Of a DNA stretch of 64,000 bases, positions 38,197 through 50,900 are shown one piece after another. The notes beneath the pieces were generated by a model, which was given only the letters and a program-made list of their open reading frames with translations, was not told the DNA's origin and ran no database searches. Position 1 is the stretch's first letter, and each line of letters opens with the position of its first letter. The stretch spans positions 227,408,991-227,472,990 of the forward strand of contig CM056994.1 of the NCBI GenBank assembly GCA_029891345.1, given 5' to 3'. Source of the DNA: Dryococelus australis (lineage: Eukaryota; Arthropoda; Insecta; Phasmatodea; Phasmatidae). Made by a program: the position numbers and the translations under genes.

Positions 38197-41100
38197 CTCT
38201 CTCTCCCCCTCTATCTAGAGAAAGTCCAAGAACAAGGTCATTAGCCAGACAGTTGTTAACTTCTTCCAGTGACTGTATGATAGGTGAAAAGGTGTTTCTT
38301 GGATGTGCTTAAATTTTGGCTGTCAGTACTGCCTTGGTATCCTTGCAGCAATCTGATGATAGAGATGGGATCCTTATGTTAATTCTACATCTGTCTCAGC
38401 TACTTAATAATGAATCCTGGGAATTTATAAATACATACGAGACAGTGCAGGTATTGTGCGGTCATGCTCGTTGCTGCTTTTCAACCAGTCATTTTCGCTT
38501 ACTATCAGGCATGTGTCAATTATTTACGGGGTGAACATGTGAGCAGTTGGGACGGTTTGTGAATCAGTTTAAGTGTTATAATGACCTAGATAAAATTATA
38601 AGTTTTACGGGCCTTGGATCATTTTCTGCTCAGGTTCACAAATTTAAATTAAATAATAGGTCTCCAAGCTCAAATTTTTAAATAAGCTGTTTTATATCCG
38701 AAGCATTGTTTCCAGGGACTACAAGTTGATGGCATTTTATGTGTGTTGCGATTTACATGTTCAGCAGTGTACTTGTGGTTTACACCACGTGGTTGGTCCC
38801 GATACAAATACTTTCCCCTGGATCGTAACATTTTGCTTATTCTCATTGTGTAAATCAAATTTAAAGTAGTAAGTAGTTACTTTAACTTGGTGACATCTTA
38901 TGTATAGAATATTTCATAAAATTTACACATAAACGTACATATGTTATGTTATTTTCAGATGGATGTTATTTCACTTCTTCCCCTTGACATCTTTTGCCTG
39001 GTGCTGGGATCGCAGAAACTTCTGTTCCGTTTGCCGAGACTGCTGAAGGTATGACCACACATCTCGCTTGTTAGTTATGCCAAAGTTGTAGTAAAATAAC
39101 TGTCATCTAATTTCAATCAAAGATTAAATAAATTTTAGTTAATTTCTTCAACTCAGATATCAAAGCATTTATCTAAACAGAACGGATAATTTTTAAGGAG
39201 TATAATTTTCATGATAGATCGACAAAAGGGAATTGAATATCTTTGTTCCGTGTATTCCCATTTAAATTTTTGGTGCTTCATAGCGTGAATTTAAGAGTTT
39301 TTGTAATATTTCATTCACAAACCTGTTTTTTTAAGGTAATCAATTCTCTGTAACACCGGTTTTTTAAAGCTACAATAATGAACAAATTATTAACACGTAA
39401 TTTTTATGTTTAACAACCTCAATTTGTTTTTCACATAATTTAATTTATTTTGTGGCAAGATTTATCTATTTGTTTCGAAACAGAGTAAGTAATATTTATT
39501 ATTCTTTAACAGTATTTTTTATTTGACAGCATATTTATGTCTTTCAATTTTTACATTGTGTACGTGTACTTACAAGGCCATATGATTCTATGCATTTTTG
39601 AACGTTGGGGAAGTTTTAAGTGGCAGTATATATGAATTTAAATTGTAACACTCGTGATTGGTTGGTGTTTAAAGAACACGCTTAAGTTAAGTTCACGTGG
39701 TGCTGCAACACGTTAACAGACAGTCACTTTGATAAACTCATTTCCAATGAAGAACTTCTGGTGAAAAACTTAAATAATCTTCAAAATTCAGTTCAAACCG
39801 ACAACCAGGCAATCAGAGATATTATTAGTTATATACAAAACACAACGTCACAGTTTTATGACCGCTTGAGCTTGGTATCCGCGACCATCAACAACATGTC
39901 ATTACATAACCAAGGACCATCACTGTACACTGAATTATTAGCATTGACACAATAACTCACCCTTTCAATCATCCTTCACATTTTGGACACGCTGCTACAA
40001 GAACAGGAAATATTAACGCATCTTACACAATGTAAAACAAGCCAGTTCCCACTCAAACTTATTGCAGACACAACATTTCTGAAGGATATCAATGAATTGC
40101 ACACTCAATCTCACCACAACAACACTCACAGAATGTAGTATCACATCTTCAAGATTCGTTGTCAAAATTCAGTTACTGCTACTAAACAAAAATTCTGGTT
40201 GGCATGTCTATCACGTCACACCAATGCCATTTCAATCCAGAAACAGATCATGTTACCTGCATACCACTGAGAACACTATTGCGCTGGAGTACCAAACTCA
40301 ACAATTCGTGGAACTTGACACAAGGAAGGAACATGTGGACGATCTTTCTCATATAGCACGACCACAGCCAATCACAAATATCATTCACTGCTTCACGGAA
40401 ATATTTTTCGCACATCTATGTCCATCGAACTTGAATACATGCAAGTTTCAATGCCAAATGATACCTTTACGAAGATCACGGAAATATTGCAACAAAAATC
40501 TTTAAGTACAAATGTACCATCACCACCGTATATTAATTGCAAAAACAACTCATTTCAATAGATTCATCATGACTCCATTTGAATAATAGAACTAAATTTT
40601 CCTTGTCATTGTGAATTCCGTACTCCACACCAAATTCTTATTCACAGCAGACACATATTTGCGACACCCGAACACACAATAATACCCACACAAATGTTGG
40701 CATCCCTGTTCAGTGGCTCCGCAAGGTTATTTTCAACCAGAACAACTACACATTAATACCAGAGTACATGTATAAAATATAACAGAAATACTCCACACAG
40801 ACTGGAATACGAATTCCACATTAACGCAAATTAATAGCCACTTGAATGCTCACATTACTCAGTTACCAGAAAATGATAATTATGTTTTCACACCTATGAT
40901 AAAACTCCCGCAATATTCCTACTTCATCGCAACACTTAATGGACTTTGTATCTTTTTATATGTCCGCATATGCCAAATGGCAGAAATATTATGACGGACT
41001 CAGTCGCATACCAACACCACCTTCACTCGACCATATTCCTCAAAACCGGACGAAGACCGCCGTCGCCCAGACGAGGACCGAATCCGGCCCTCCCGACTGC

Positions 41101-41606
41101 AGAGCGCTTCACAACGCGACGTAACCGTATATCAACTGGCGATCGGCAGCACGTCCACGCCCCGGCAGGGCTTAACCTCTAATACGATCTTTAGCTTGTG
41201 CGCGGGGCCGTGCATGCACGCCGACACCGGTTACCTACGCAGCACTTTTGCGAACACGAATAGACAGCGTGACAAGTAAGGGATACCAACTTCTTTGAAG
41301 CACATATCGCTCTCCCGTCTGAGCAGCACCTGAATGCATTTTAGTATGAAACGATTACGTAGTAAAACATTGAAGTCCGTTGTTACGTTAAAATAGCTCA
41401 AGTTAATAATTTAGAATTTTATAACTTACAGTACGTGCACGTTCCTTTACACCTTTCCCAACACCCCATTCACTTTACGTTCAAACAGCCGAAATACTGC
41501 CGACAGAATATACAATCAAATAATTTTCTCGAAAACTTTTAATTTCCAAATTAGACTCTTTTAACATATTTTCTTTCAGTTCACATATTGGTGCACCAAA
41601 ATCATT

Positions 41607-41656
<50 letters not shown>

Positions 41657-41921
41657 TGTGTGTGTGTGTGTGTGTGTGTATGAATAATATAACCATTTAT
41701 ACACAGTTATAACTGGACCGGTCCACATAAGCTGTTACCCTATACATCTACATCATTCATCCTTACTCAGACATAATGCACAAAGATGTATATTATTGTG
41801 TATTTCTGTGGAATTTTATTTCATTTTGTAGATTACTATAAAATATGTATACTATTGTGTTTTACGGTGAAATTTTATTTCAGTTTGTATATTATAGTAG
41901 ATAGTTTGGACATATTGTGTG

Positions 41922-41969
<48 letters not shown>

Positions 41970-44900
41970 GCCTCAGAGGCTTGTTATATAAATAAGTGTT
42001 AAAGTACATCCATATGAGATAACTTTAACGCTCACTTGAAGATTTATATCAGTTATCACACAAAAGGAACATTTTAAAATATAAAGAGCCAAGTACACTA
42101 GTGTCGGGACAGTGAGTGCGTACAAATAACCTCAAACCAAGAGGTCAAATAACTAATAATATGTAAGGAAGGCACCCTTACTACGGACAGTTGAACTAAA
42201 CACGATAGCCTTCCAGATTTTCTGTTTATAATAGGAATAATGTAAGTGGAACAGGTAATATTTTCCTTGATATATTACCAAGGTTTCCACTACCAATCTC
42301 TTATAAATGATATTAGTGTTTACAGTTATGTCTAATCACTTTAAAAATATAGCATAATGCTATTTTTCTTAAAGAAGAAACTTTAAAAGGATATTATTAA
42401 CTGTAAATCAACCATAAGAAGAACCGTGTGCACAATACCATGTTGGGACACCTGGAAACGAGTTATTATATATGTAAATACTTCATTTACGAAGGGGCAT
42501 AGTTTACAATATTGATCCAACATTCATGCAAATAATTGTACTATACAATATACCACCAGCTTAATAATAACCTCCACGAGGTACTAGCAATTCTCAGTTA
42601 TCAAATAAGGTGTTGTGTTACAATCTCTGTAAATATTGTAAACTGGTTTAAGATATAAGATTCACACATGTAGAGTATGTACAAATCCTAGGCGTTAGAG
42701 ATATTTAGTTATTTCAAGTTAACAAGTTTCTTCTTACCAGCAACTGATTGTATCAAATGAGTTGAAGAAAATAGTTTAGTAGTGATACTTTTATTCGTTA
42801 CTGTAGATATAATACCCCTTAGACAAGTCAAGAATATGCAATCTACAAGATCATATTTTCACAGCTAGAGCATGACATCACATATAACTACCTTACTTCA
42901 ACATATGTAAATCAACAGTTGGTAGCGGCCAATATCCGCTCACCCCCCCCCCCCTTCCCAAAGCTCACCCTCGTCTCGCACCAACGTCAACCAAGACGTC
43001 GACCGGCCTCCGTGTGAAGCACTTTTCCCGTGTGTTAGTTCACCGACTCGAACGGAACATGAAGTGGATCACAAACATGCTTGCCACTACTTGGCACAAC
43101 TTTCCTACTGCACTCAACCACAGAAATATTTCGGACCTACTCTTCAAGTAATTAATACTCTTCACTATATCTCCTTATCTACAACTTCAGAATATTTTCT
43201 ACCAACTGACAGTCTCTTATAATCATCCCCCGGTCTTCTTCTTAATTTCTAAAATATCTAATACATTTCTTTGGCATCTCTCCAGAGCTGGGGACAGCTC
43301 TTTTCATCACTCGGGGGGGGGGGGGGGGGGGTAGAATGTTACGAAAACCCCGTCGAGCACCCTGTTTCTAAATACTCCTGTTTACATCGCAAGTAAGCAA
43401 CCGAGGACACATATCAGTTTCTAAACCTCAAAAACCAAATACGGAACCAGAATTGCTATCAGTAAACTACCAAAGGAATGCGCCGAGGACAACGGAATAT
43501 GTGAGTCCGGCAAACTAAGTAAACTTAGAAGTAAGCACAACAAACAATCCTTCGGCAAACTCCACCCACGGAGTACGACGGGGACCAATCACAATATTTT
43601 ACGTCACTAACAGACGTGGTGGGGTGAGAAGTGTGGACGGAGCCACGAGGCCCAGGGAAGACTCAGTCGACGGTGTGGCAGCGAGCAGCGCGGCCAAGTG
43701 TCCAGGCAGCGGCGGCGGAGCCAGAGTGTCCAGGGTGCGAGACCTGGTGAGTCCTTCTGCCATGTATTAACTTAGTCATTCTGAACTCCTTCTTCCCTTC
43801 TTCCCTCCTCTCCAGTGGCCTCCATCGATTCAGATTTTTGTAATTGTAAGAGGTTGACTCTAGCCTAACTTTAATTACATTTATTTCTTATCATTTAATT
43901 CACCTACTTCCACTTCATATCCCTCTATCTTCTACGTTTATAGTCTTCAGCCGAGGATAATAACACTGGGTGTAGCAGAGTTTACGATATTCTGACAGGC
44001 AGGTGACCGTTACACTTGGTGCCATGGCAACTTCCACTCTGTTTATTTTCACCACGATATGAATCGGATCCCGAAAAGCGGAAAAGTGCACTGTAAAAAA
44101 AATTTCTGATAATCTTCCTAAACTCTAATGGAAGTTTTTAACCTGTACAGTGTATGGAAATAGTAATACGTGTCAGGCTGAAAATATGGGAATGTTCAGC
44201 ATCGCTACCATACAGAGTTGGGGACATCCCCACGCATTTGACTCTTTCCTGAGCAACCGTAGGAAAGTGACCATGCATGTATGGGAAAATATTTTACCAT
44301 TCGCACTTTGTCACTGTACGTATACACTGATATGGTAAATTTAAAGACTGTTCATGAAAAAGTGAGCGCTTTAGAAATGAACATTTGAAAAAAGTCACTG
44401 GCCCTACATCCATGTATTTTAATGGGCGCACTGAGTGACATTCGCCCAGTAAAGTTAGTAACGATAGAGGGAAAGTAGTTCCATATCTTAACGTCGAATA
44501 AAAAGTGTTAGGTAACATTTTATAATAAATTAAAATTTTTTTCTTTCACTTTCCGTTTATTTTAATGCATCGAAGTGTAAAAAATGAGCAGATTTTAAAG
44601 CATTTACTTTATTAATAAATTCACATTTGCATTCGACCGACGCATAAATAAAGTGATTAGGCCATGATAATGCTATTTTTACATAGGGCTAAGGAACACA
44701 CAACGGGTTTACAAGTAGATCTTAAGCAGGACTTTTAAATGTGCTCATTTTACCGTGAACAGCCTATACAAATAATATTTTAGTGTGTGAATGAGAATCG
44801 CAGGCCCAGAGAGACGGTGTGTATTAGCGAGGAGAGAGGACTGTGGTCGCGTTGCTGCAGGTGCAGACGTTCTGGGAGTGCTACAACCGCCTGGACAGCA

Positions 44901-47900
44901 TGCTGGCGTCGCCGTACATCGTGCGCATGGTGCGCACGCTAACCTACATGCTTTACCTGATCCACCTCAACGCCTGCGCCTACTACGCCTTCTCCGCGTG
45001 GCAAGGGCTTGGCGCCAACGGCTGGGTTTTCAGCGGCAGCGGCAGCCCGTCAGTATATACACCGTCGCCTCTCGTTCGTCTCGCCTTGTCTCGCCTTGTC
45101 TCCTTGCACGACGCGACTCGCATTCATTTCATATACGCACTTTGGCGTAGAAACTCCCAGTCCCCCTCTTCACGATCGTGTACATGTTGCAAATTAGGGA
45201 TATTTATGGTCGGTGCTGTACACGGGAAATAACCAGAGCTCGGTGTGTTGAGTGTACTCATTTTGAAGAGTGAGCGAGTGAAGAGATTTGGGCGGCTCTT
45301 AACAGTGAGGTCTGGGGAGCCGATGAGGGTGATTGACGTGAATATGGAACGGCGCTGGAATGAAAGAGTGGGGGGAACGGGAAATCCCCGAGTAAACACG
45401 CCGACCAACGGCATCGTCCGGCACGATTCCCGCTTGCGAAAATCCGGTGACGTGGCCGGAGATTGAATCCGGTTCGCTTTGGTGGGAGGTGAGAGTTATA
45501 ATCGCTCAGCCACCGTGACCCCCACTCATTTTGAAAAATATGATTTGCCAATGCTTGTGCGCCTCACGTCTGTGAATGGTTGGTGCTGATAACATAGAGC
45601 ACGCAGCACATTATGTATTAGTTGTGAGAAGTACACCCGATCCAAATGAGCACACACCAAAATATTTCACGATTGCTTCACTTGAGATCATGAATTAAAT
45701 CGGGACCGAACGTGTTAAAATTAATCTGCATGAAATTAAGAAAAACTTAAATTCTTCGACAGAGTGTTTACAAAAAATTTGTATAAAATTACTGAATGCC
45801 TTTAGCAGACGCCGGAAATCGTTTTCTTAGTGTACATAAAGCGCTGTTAGATAACTGTCATAGTTGGAAAAGCACGCTAAATTGAAATAAAATTTCTCAG
45901 ACTTTTTTTGCGTAAAGATTCTGCGACTATTTGCACAGCAAAATTCTTTAGTTCACATCCACTAACGTGATTGGATAAATTAAATTGCCACTCGTCTTCA
46001 GCGTCTGCTTGCCAATTACAGACGTACAGTGCCGGGGTAACTTACTTCCGAATGGCCCAGTCAGGCGAGACAATGTCTTCCCACAGAGTCATGCGGTCGG
46101 CAACCACAGGAAAGTTGCAGATGTGCGCGTAGAATATTGAAGACTGTCTTGCGTTTAATCAGGTGTTCCTAGGTATACACAAAATATTGCACAATAGTGA
46201 AAGTAGACAATCTCTTTATATATGTATCTACGCATAAAAGCTGATTACCTACTACAATGGTAAAATGGAGACGTGTAAGTTATGTAATATATCTTGATCA
46301 TTTATAAACACGTGTCTGGAAGAAAGAATGTTTAAAGGAAATAAGATACATGATTTCCGGCATCTAATAAGGTTACATATTACTGCTTAATAAAATTATA
46401 TCTCCTATTAAGAATAACTATTGTCAGTACACTTCGGAAAGAAAAACTATGAGGGCACATTCCTGTTCTTAGGTATATGTATGTGTGACCCTTAAATATT
46501 TTCAACTTCTGTACTAACACTAACACCTAGTGCCTAAAAGGGCACCCAACTTTTATAGTTTTGAACCACACTGAATGCTTATTCTCCAAATGAAAATGCT
46601 TCAATATGTTTAAGATTTTATGTAATTAAACTATTAAGTCGATTTTAATCTAATTACATATGGTAATATTTAATGTGATAGTTAAATTTCCTTTCAATAA
46701 CAAGTTATGCCAGCTTAAGCCAACAGAAAGCAATGCAGGAAACAGAAACTTTTTCTGGGAACTTATAGCACGCTACTTGTGACAGTTTGTGCTGGTTCCG
46801 CAAATGAAGACAAGAGCAACCTATTTTAATTATCCTTTTACGCATGCAATTTTCGATAACTAATAATAGTAGCATATTAAGAGCTCTTTTATTAAATGCG
46901 TATTTTGTAGAGAAACTGCCACACTATAATTCTTTTTCGTAATAATGTTTGTATGTTTTCGTCTAGTCTGACCTTATTATGTCAGACTATATAAATATCT
47001 TGATAGTTTTCTTAGTGTCGTAATATATCATGAAGATATTTCTAAAGTAACTTTTGTGAAAACACGCAGAAAAATAATGCGGAACATTAAGTTTTTTGTG
47101 GGGCATATGAAAGTTTGTTTATTATTCCTCAAACAGTTATATATTTGTATTTGAAAATCCAAGTTCTTAGCAGTAACGTAAATTATTTTCTTCATTTGTC
47201 ATATTCGGATTACTTGATATTAGTAATCAACAAATGAAATAACGTTTCGGTTAGTTCCACAATCCAAAATTAGCAATAATACTTCGTAACTAATCTGTGA
47301 TCACAACTGCAGCGTTGTGTACATGGAAATATTGCTTAAATATTTCAGTCACTACCTTCAGCAAGTATGCTGAAGAACATAAGTTGAGAGTTGGTACCAG
47401 TGTAGTTTGGAGTTTAGTTGAGTCACAAGTTCGTGTCAGTTTTAGCATGTCGGTACAAAACGTGCTATTAAAACAAATTATACAACGACATACTAGCGAA
47501 GCTAGTATGAAATTCAAACAGTATATTTTACAGTATATGACGAGATACAAATATCTAGGTTTCGACAAACAACTCAATTTATTTAACTTTTAAATCATGA
47601 AATAATTATAACACTTTATTGGAATTAAAAATAAAGCAGAATTAGTTAACTTGAAAACGTGCACGCAGTTATGGAGACTGAAATGGCACTAACTTGAAAA
47701 AAACAATTCTTATGAATACTGTCACCTGGTATTCAAGTTTTAGTAACATAGTTCAATACGATTAAAAAATAAGTTTAAACCTACACTGCTAGTCTTGGAA
47801 ATCACTACACCAGGTGTCATCCATTTGTAATAAAATCAAGAACATATACAGTGCCAGTTATGCTTGTAGGACCATACAATGGACTGGAAAGGCAGAAATA

Positions 47901-50900
47901 TACTGTAGGTGTTGAGAGGCACGTCAATATGCAACAGCGTTGTGCTGGCGAACATTGTCACCACACAAACCCATTTGAACGGGTCGTATGGTCGGACTTA
48001 ACACAAAGCGGGATGATCGGCTCATTTTACAGCCATTCATCTTGGCCATGCAGTCACCACTGTGACACGATGTGAGCAGGCGCGGATACGTACATGTTGT
48101 AGGTCACGTACAGTAGGTACTAGTACTTCCAGACGCACCACAGATAAAGAAGATCGTCTTGTCCGCTGTGTAGAAGCTGAATGTGGTACCACATTTACAG
48201 AGATCCTGCAGTCTGTGGGGCACGGACAGCACAAATATATGTCAGTGAAGTTATGCGGCCCCATTACCTACCATTTTTGCGGAGTATATCCAACACTATG
48301 ATGCAGCAAAATAATGTTCTTTCCTATACGCTATCTCTTGGCCTGCTGGACACTCAGATTTATCCCCTATTGAACACTTATGGGATATGATGGAGCGATG
48401 TTTGCCCCACCATAAACCACTTTTCCAATAACTGGCTGATCTACGTGTGCAGTTGCAGTTAGCGTGTAATTATTGTTAGGGGAGATCTTTTATTATTTAA
48501 TATTTCTAACACCCAAACTATGTTAAATACTTCAATGTGGTATGCTGTACTCGAGAAAGTATTTTTACTGGATTTAAAGCAGTGAGCGAAAATAATAAGA
48601 GTATAAAGTCACATGATGTTAATTTATGCGTATTCCTTACTTAGATATACTGGCACACCTAGTGATTATGAAGAAACGTTCTTGTGCTTAAATTAAAAAT
48701 ATATACAAAACTCTGGTATTTGATACACGGAGAATCTCTAAAAAAAAGTAACTGAAAATGTAAGCATAAAGAAATTAGCCAATTATACCAGTAACTTGTG
48801 CATTCAAGTGGTGACCATCATCTTTATGTTAGTTATTACTATGCATTGTAAATGAATAGGACATCAAAAACGTTTATTAATGGGCTGCTATAGCATTTGT
48901 CTGTATCAGTGATGCATCACTAACACAGTAGGTCAGGACTGAACTCACTACCCCCGGAATGCAATCTAGGTATGCTATGTCCTTTATAAGCATGCTTTGT
49001 GAAATACATGTTATGCAATTTCTTAAAAAGTAATGTAGGCTGCATCATTAAACGGCCTATGTTTAAGTTGTGCAGTGTATATTTGCTGTAGTATTGGTAT
49101 TGCGGCAGGTACATACGCTGCTTCTACTTCGCCACGAAGACTGCCACGTCGATCGGGAAGAACCCGAAGCCGGAGACGGAGGAGGAGAGTTTGTTCATGA
49201 CGTGCAGCTGGCTCATGGGCGTCTTCGTGTTTGCCATCCTCATCGGCCAGGTGAGTCTCTCGACCATTGATGCAGCGGGTTGATGGGGGGGGGGGGGGGG
49301 GGGCTATATGGATGTCATAGCTCCTCCCTTTATCCCTTTGGCAGTCATGAATTACTATTATTATTATTATTGACAGGCCTTTAATTGTGATACAAGCATG
49401 TCATTTCGCTAAACTATAAGTCGGGTTGAGAGATCTGGACGACTCTCAACAACGTAGTCTTAAGAGCTAATGAGAGTGGGTAATAAGGACTGTATGCAAA
49501 ATACTTAATCGCCCAGAAAAAAAACGCATATCTTTGAACAAATACGATTGAAAGTAACTGTCATTATCCATAAGCAATTATTCTGTGGGAGCACCGAACA
49601 CCTTCCAGGCCTGTTCTGAAAGAGCCTTAACCGTGTCAGAAGCCTTCATATTGCGCAAAGGTAAAATCACAAACTTCATTATAATGTCCAATAAAATTAA
49701 CACACATATATTTCCCTTACGCGAACGAACCAGTGGGCCAAAATATCGAGATGAACAATCTGCCAAGGATATTCTGGTATATGAACCACTGACTAACCAA
49801 AATTTGTTTCTTTCGTCTGTTTACAGTCCTGGAAATCAGCACATGTTTGCACATATTCAGACACATCTGTCTGTAAGGTTGGCTAGGCAAAGTAAACTGA
49901 AATTTCGCGAAAAGTTTTATTGACTCCTAAATGGCCTCCGAAAACCAAACGATGAAAATACTTCAAAATAATGGGATGCAAAAATTCTGGTACTACCAAC
50001 TTTAACGCACGCCTGTTTTCCCCATTGTAGTACAACAATCCATCTCTTTCTACCTAAGGAATAGCTATCTTAGAAGCAATATCAGACTTTACTTGCAAAC
50101 ACCAAACATTCAAAAATTGTACACAATGAAATGAAAAGAATTATAAAAGACAATAGCAGAATGTATTTATAAGAAAATACTCCGCCCCAGTATATTAAAG
50201 CTAAATCACATAGGTTTACGTAGAATAGTTACAAAAAATACTGCAAGGATTACATTAAAGCTTAATACCAGGGTTTATGTACATATAATATTAATACCAA
50301 AATCCAAAAAAAGGATCACATTAAAAAGAGGAACTAGCCCGAAAGTCAACGAGTGCAGTGTTAAAAACTGTTGCACTCCAAGGCAACACTCACTAATGCC
50401 CATTTAGCCATCGTTACTATGCACAAAACTTCCAACAAGAATTTAAAAAAAAATGACGAGTGAAATCCAGACAGCATGCCGTGAAGCGGCTTACCGAAAC
50501 TGAATTTTAAATGCTGACCATAAATATAATTTAAAACTTAAGGCAAATACCAGAAGGCCCCTAAAATCACTAAACCATAGCCTGCACACATCATATTAAA
50601 AACTCTTAAACGTTACTAAAAGGTCAAACACTGCTCCCTTGACTTACCTTAAAGTTAACGACGCCCGCTAAAACATGATACCTACGTGCTGGTTGCACCA
50701 ACATCACCCCCGATCCGAGATCAAATGATCCTAGTTCCGAACAATGATACAGTTTGATCTTGGTTCCAATGTAAAAGTGTTGCACCAACGAAATTTCATG
50801 GTTCTGGATCTTCTATTCATCGATCCTGGTTCCAAAGTGAGGGATCGATATTAAGAATGAGACAAATTTTACTATTGGTTCGTAATATACCACGTTATGG

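Noticed and set aside
45053-45060. Alternative donor GTATAT for exon G
   Set aside because: It would leave phase 0, which does not join in frame to the pore exon; GTCAGT at 45049 does.
47297-47593. Overlapping open frames of about 95 codons on both strands
   Set aside because: AT-rich, no domain, no splice context matching the channel gene.
31882-50490. Shared GCCGTGAAGCGGC word suggesting a repeat at 31.9 and 50.5 kb
   Set aside because: One 13-base match is expected by chance in 64 kb; the neighbouring ACCGAAA match is suggestive but the flanks do not clearly align.
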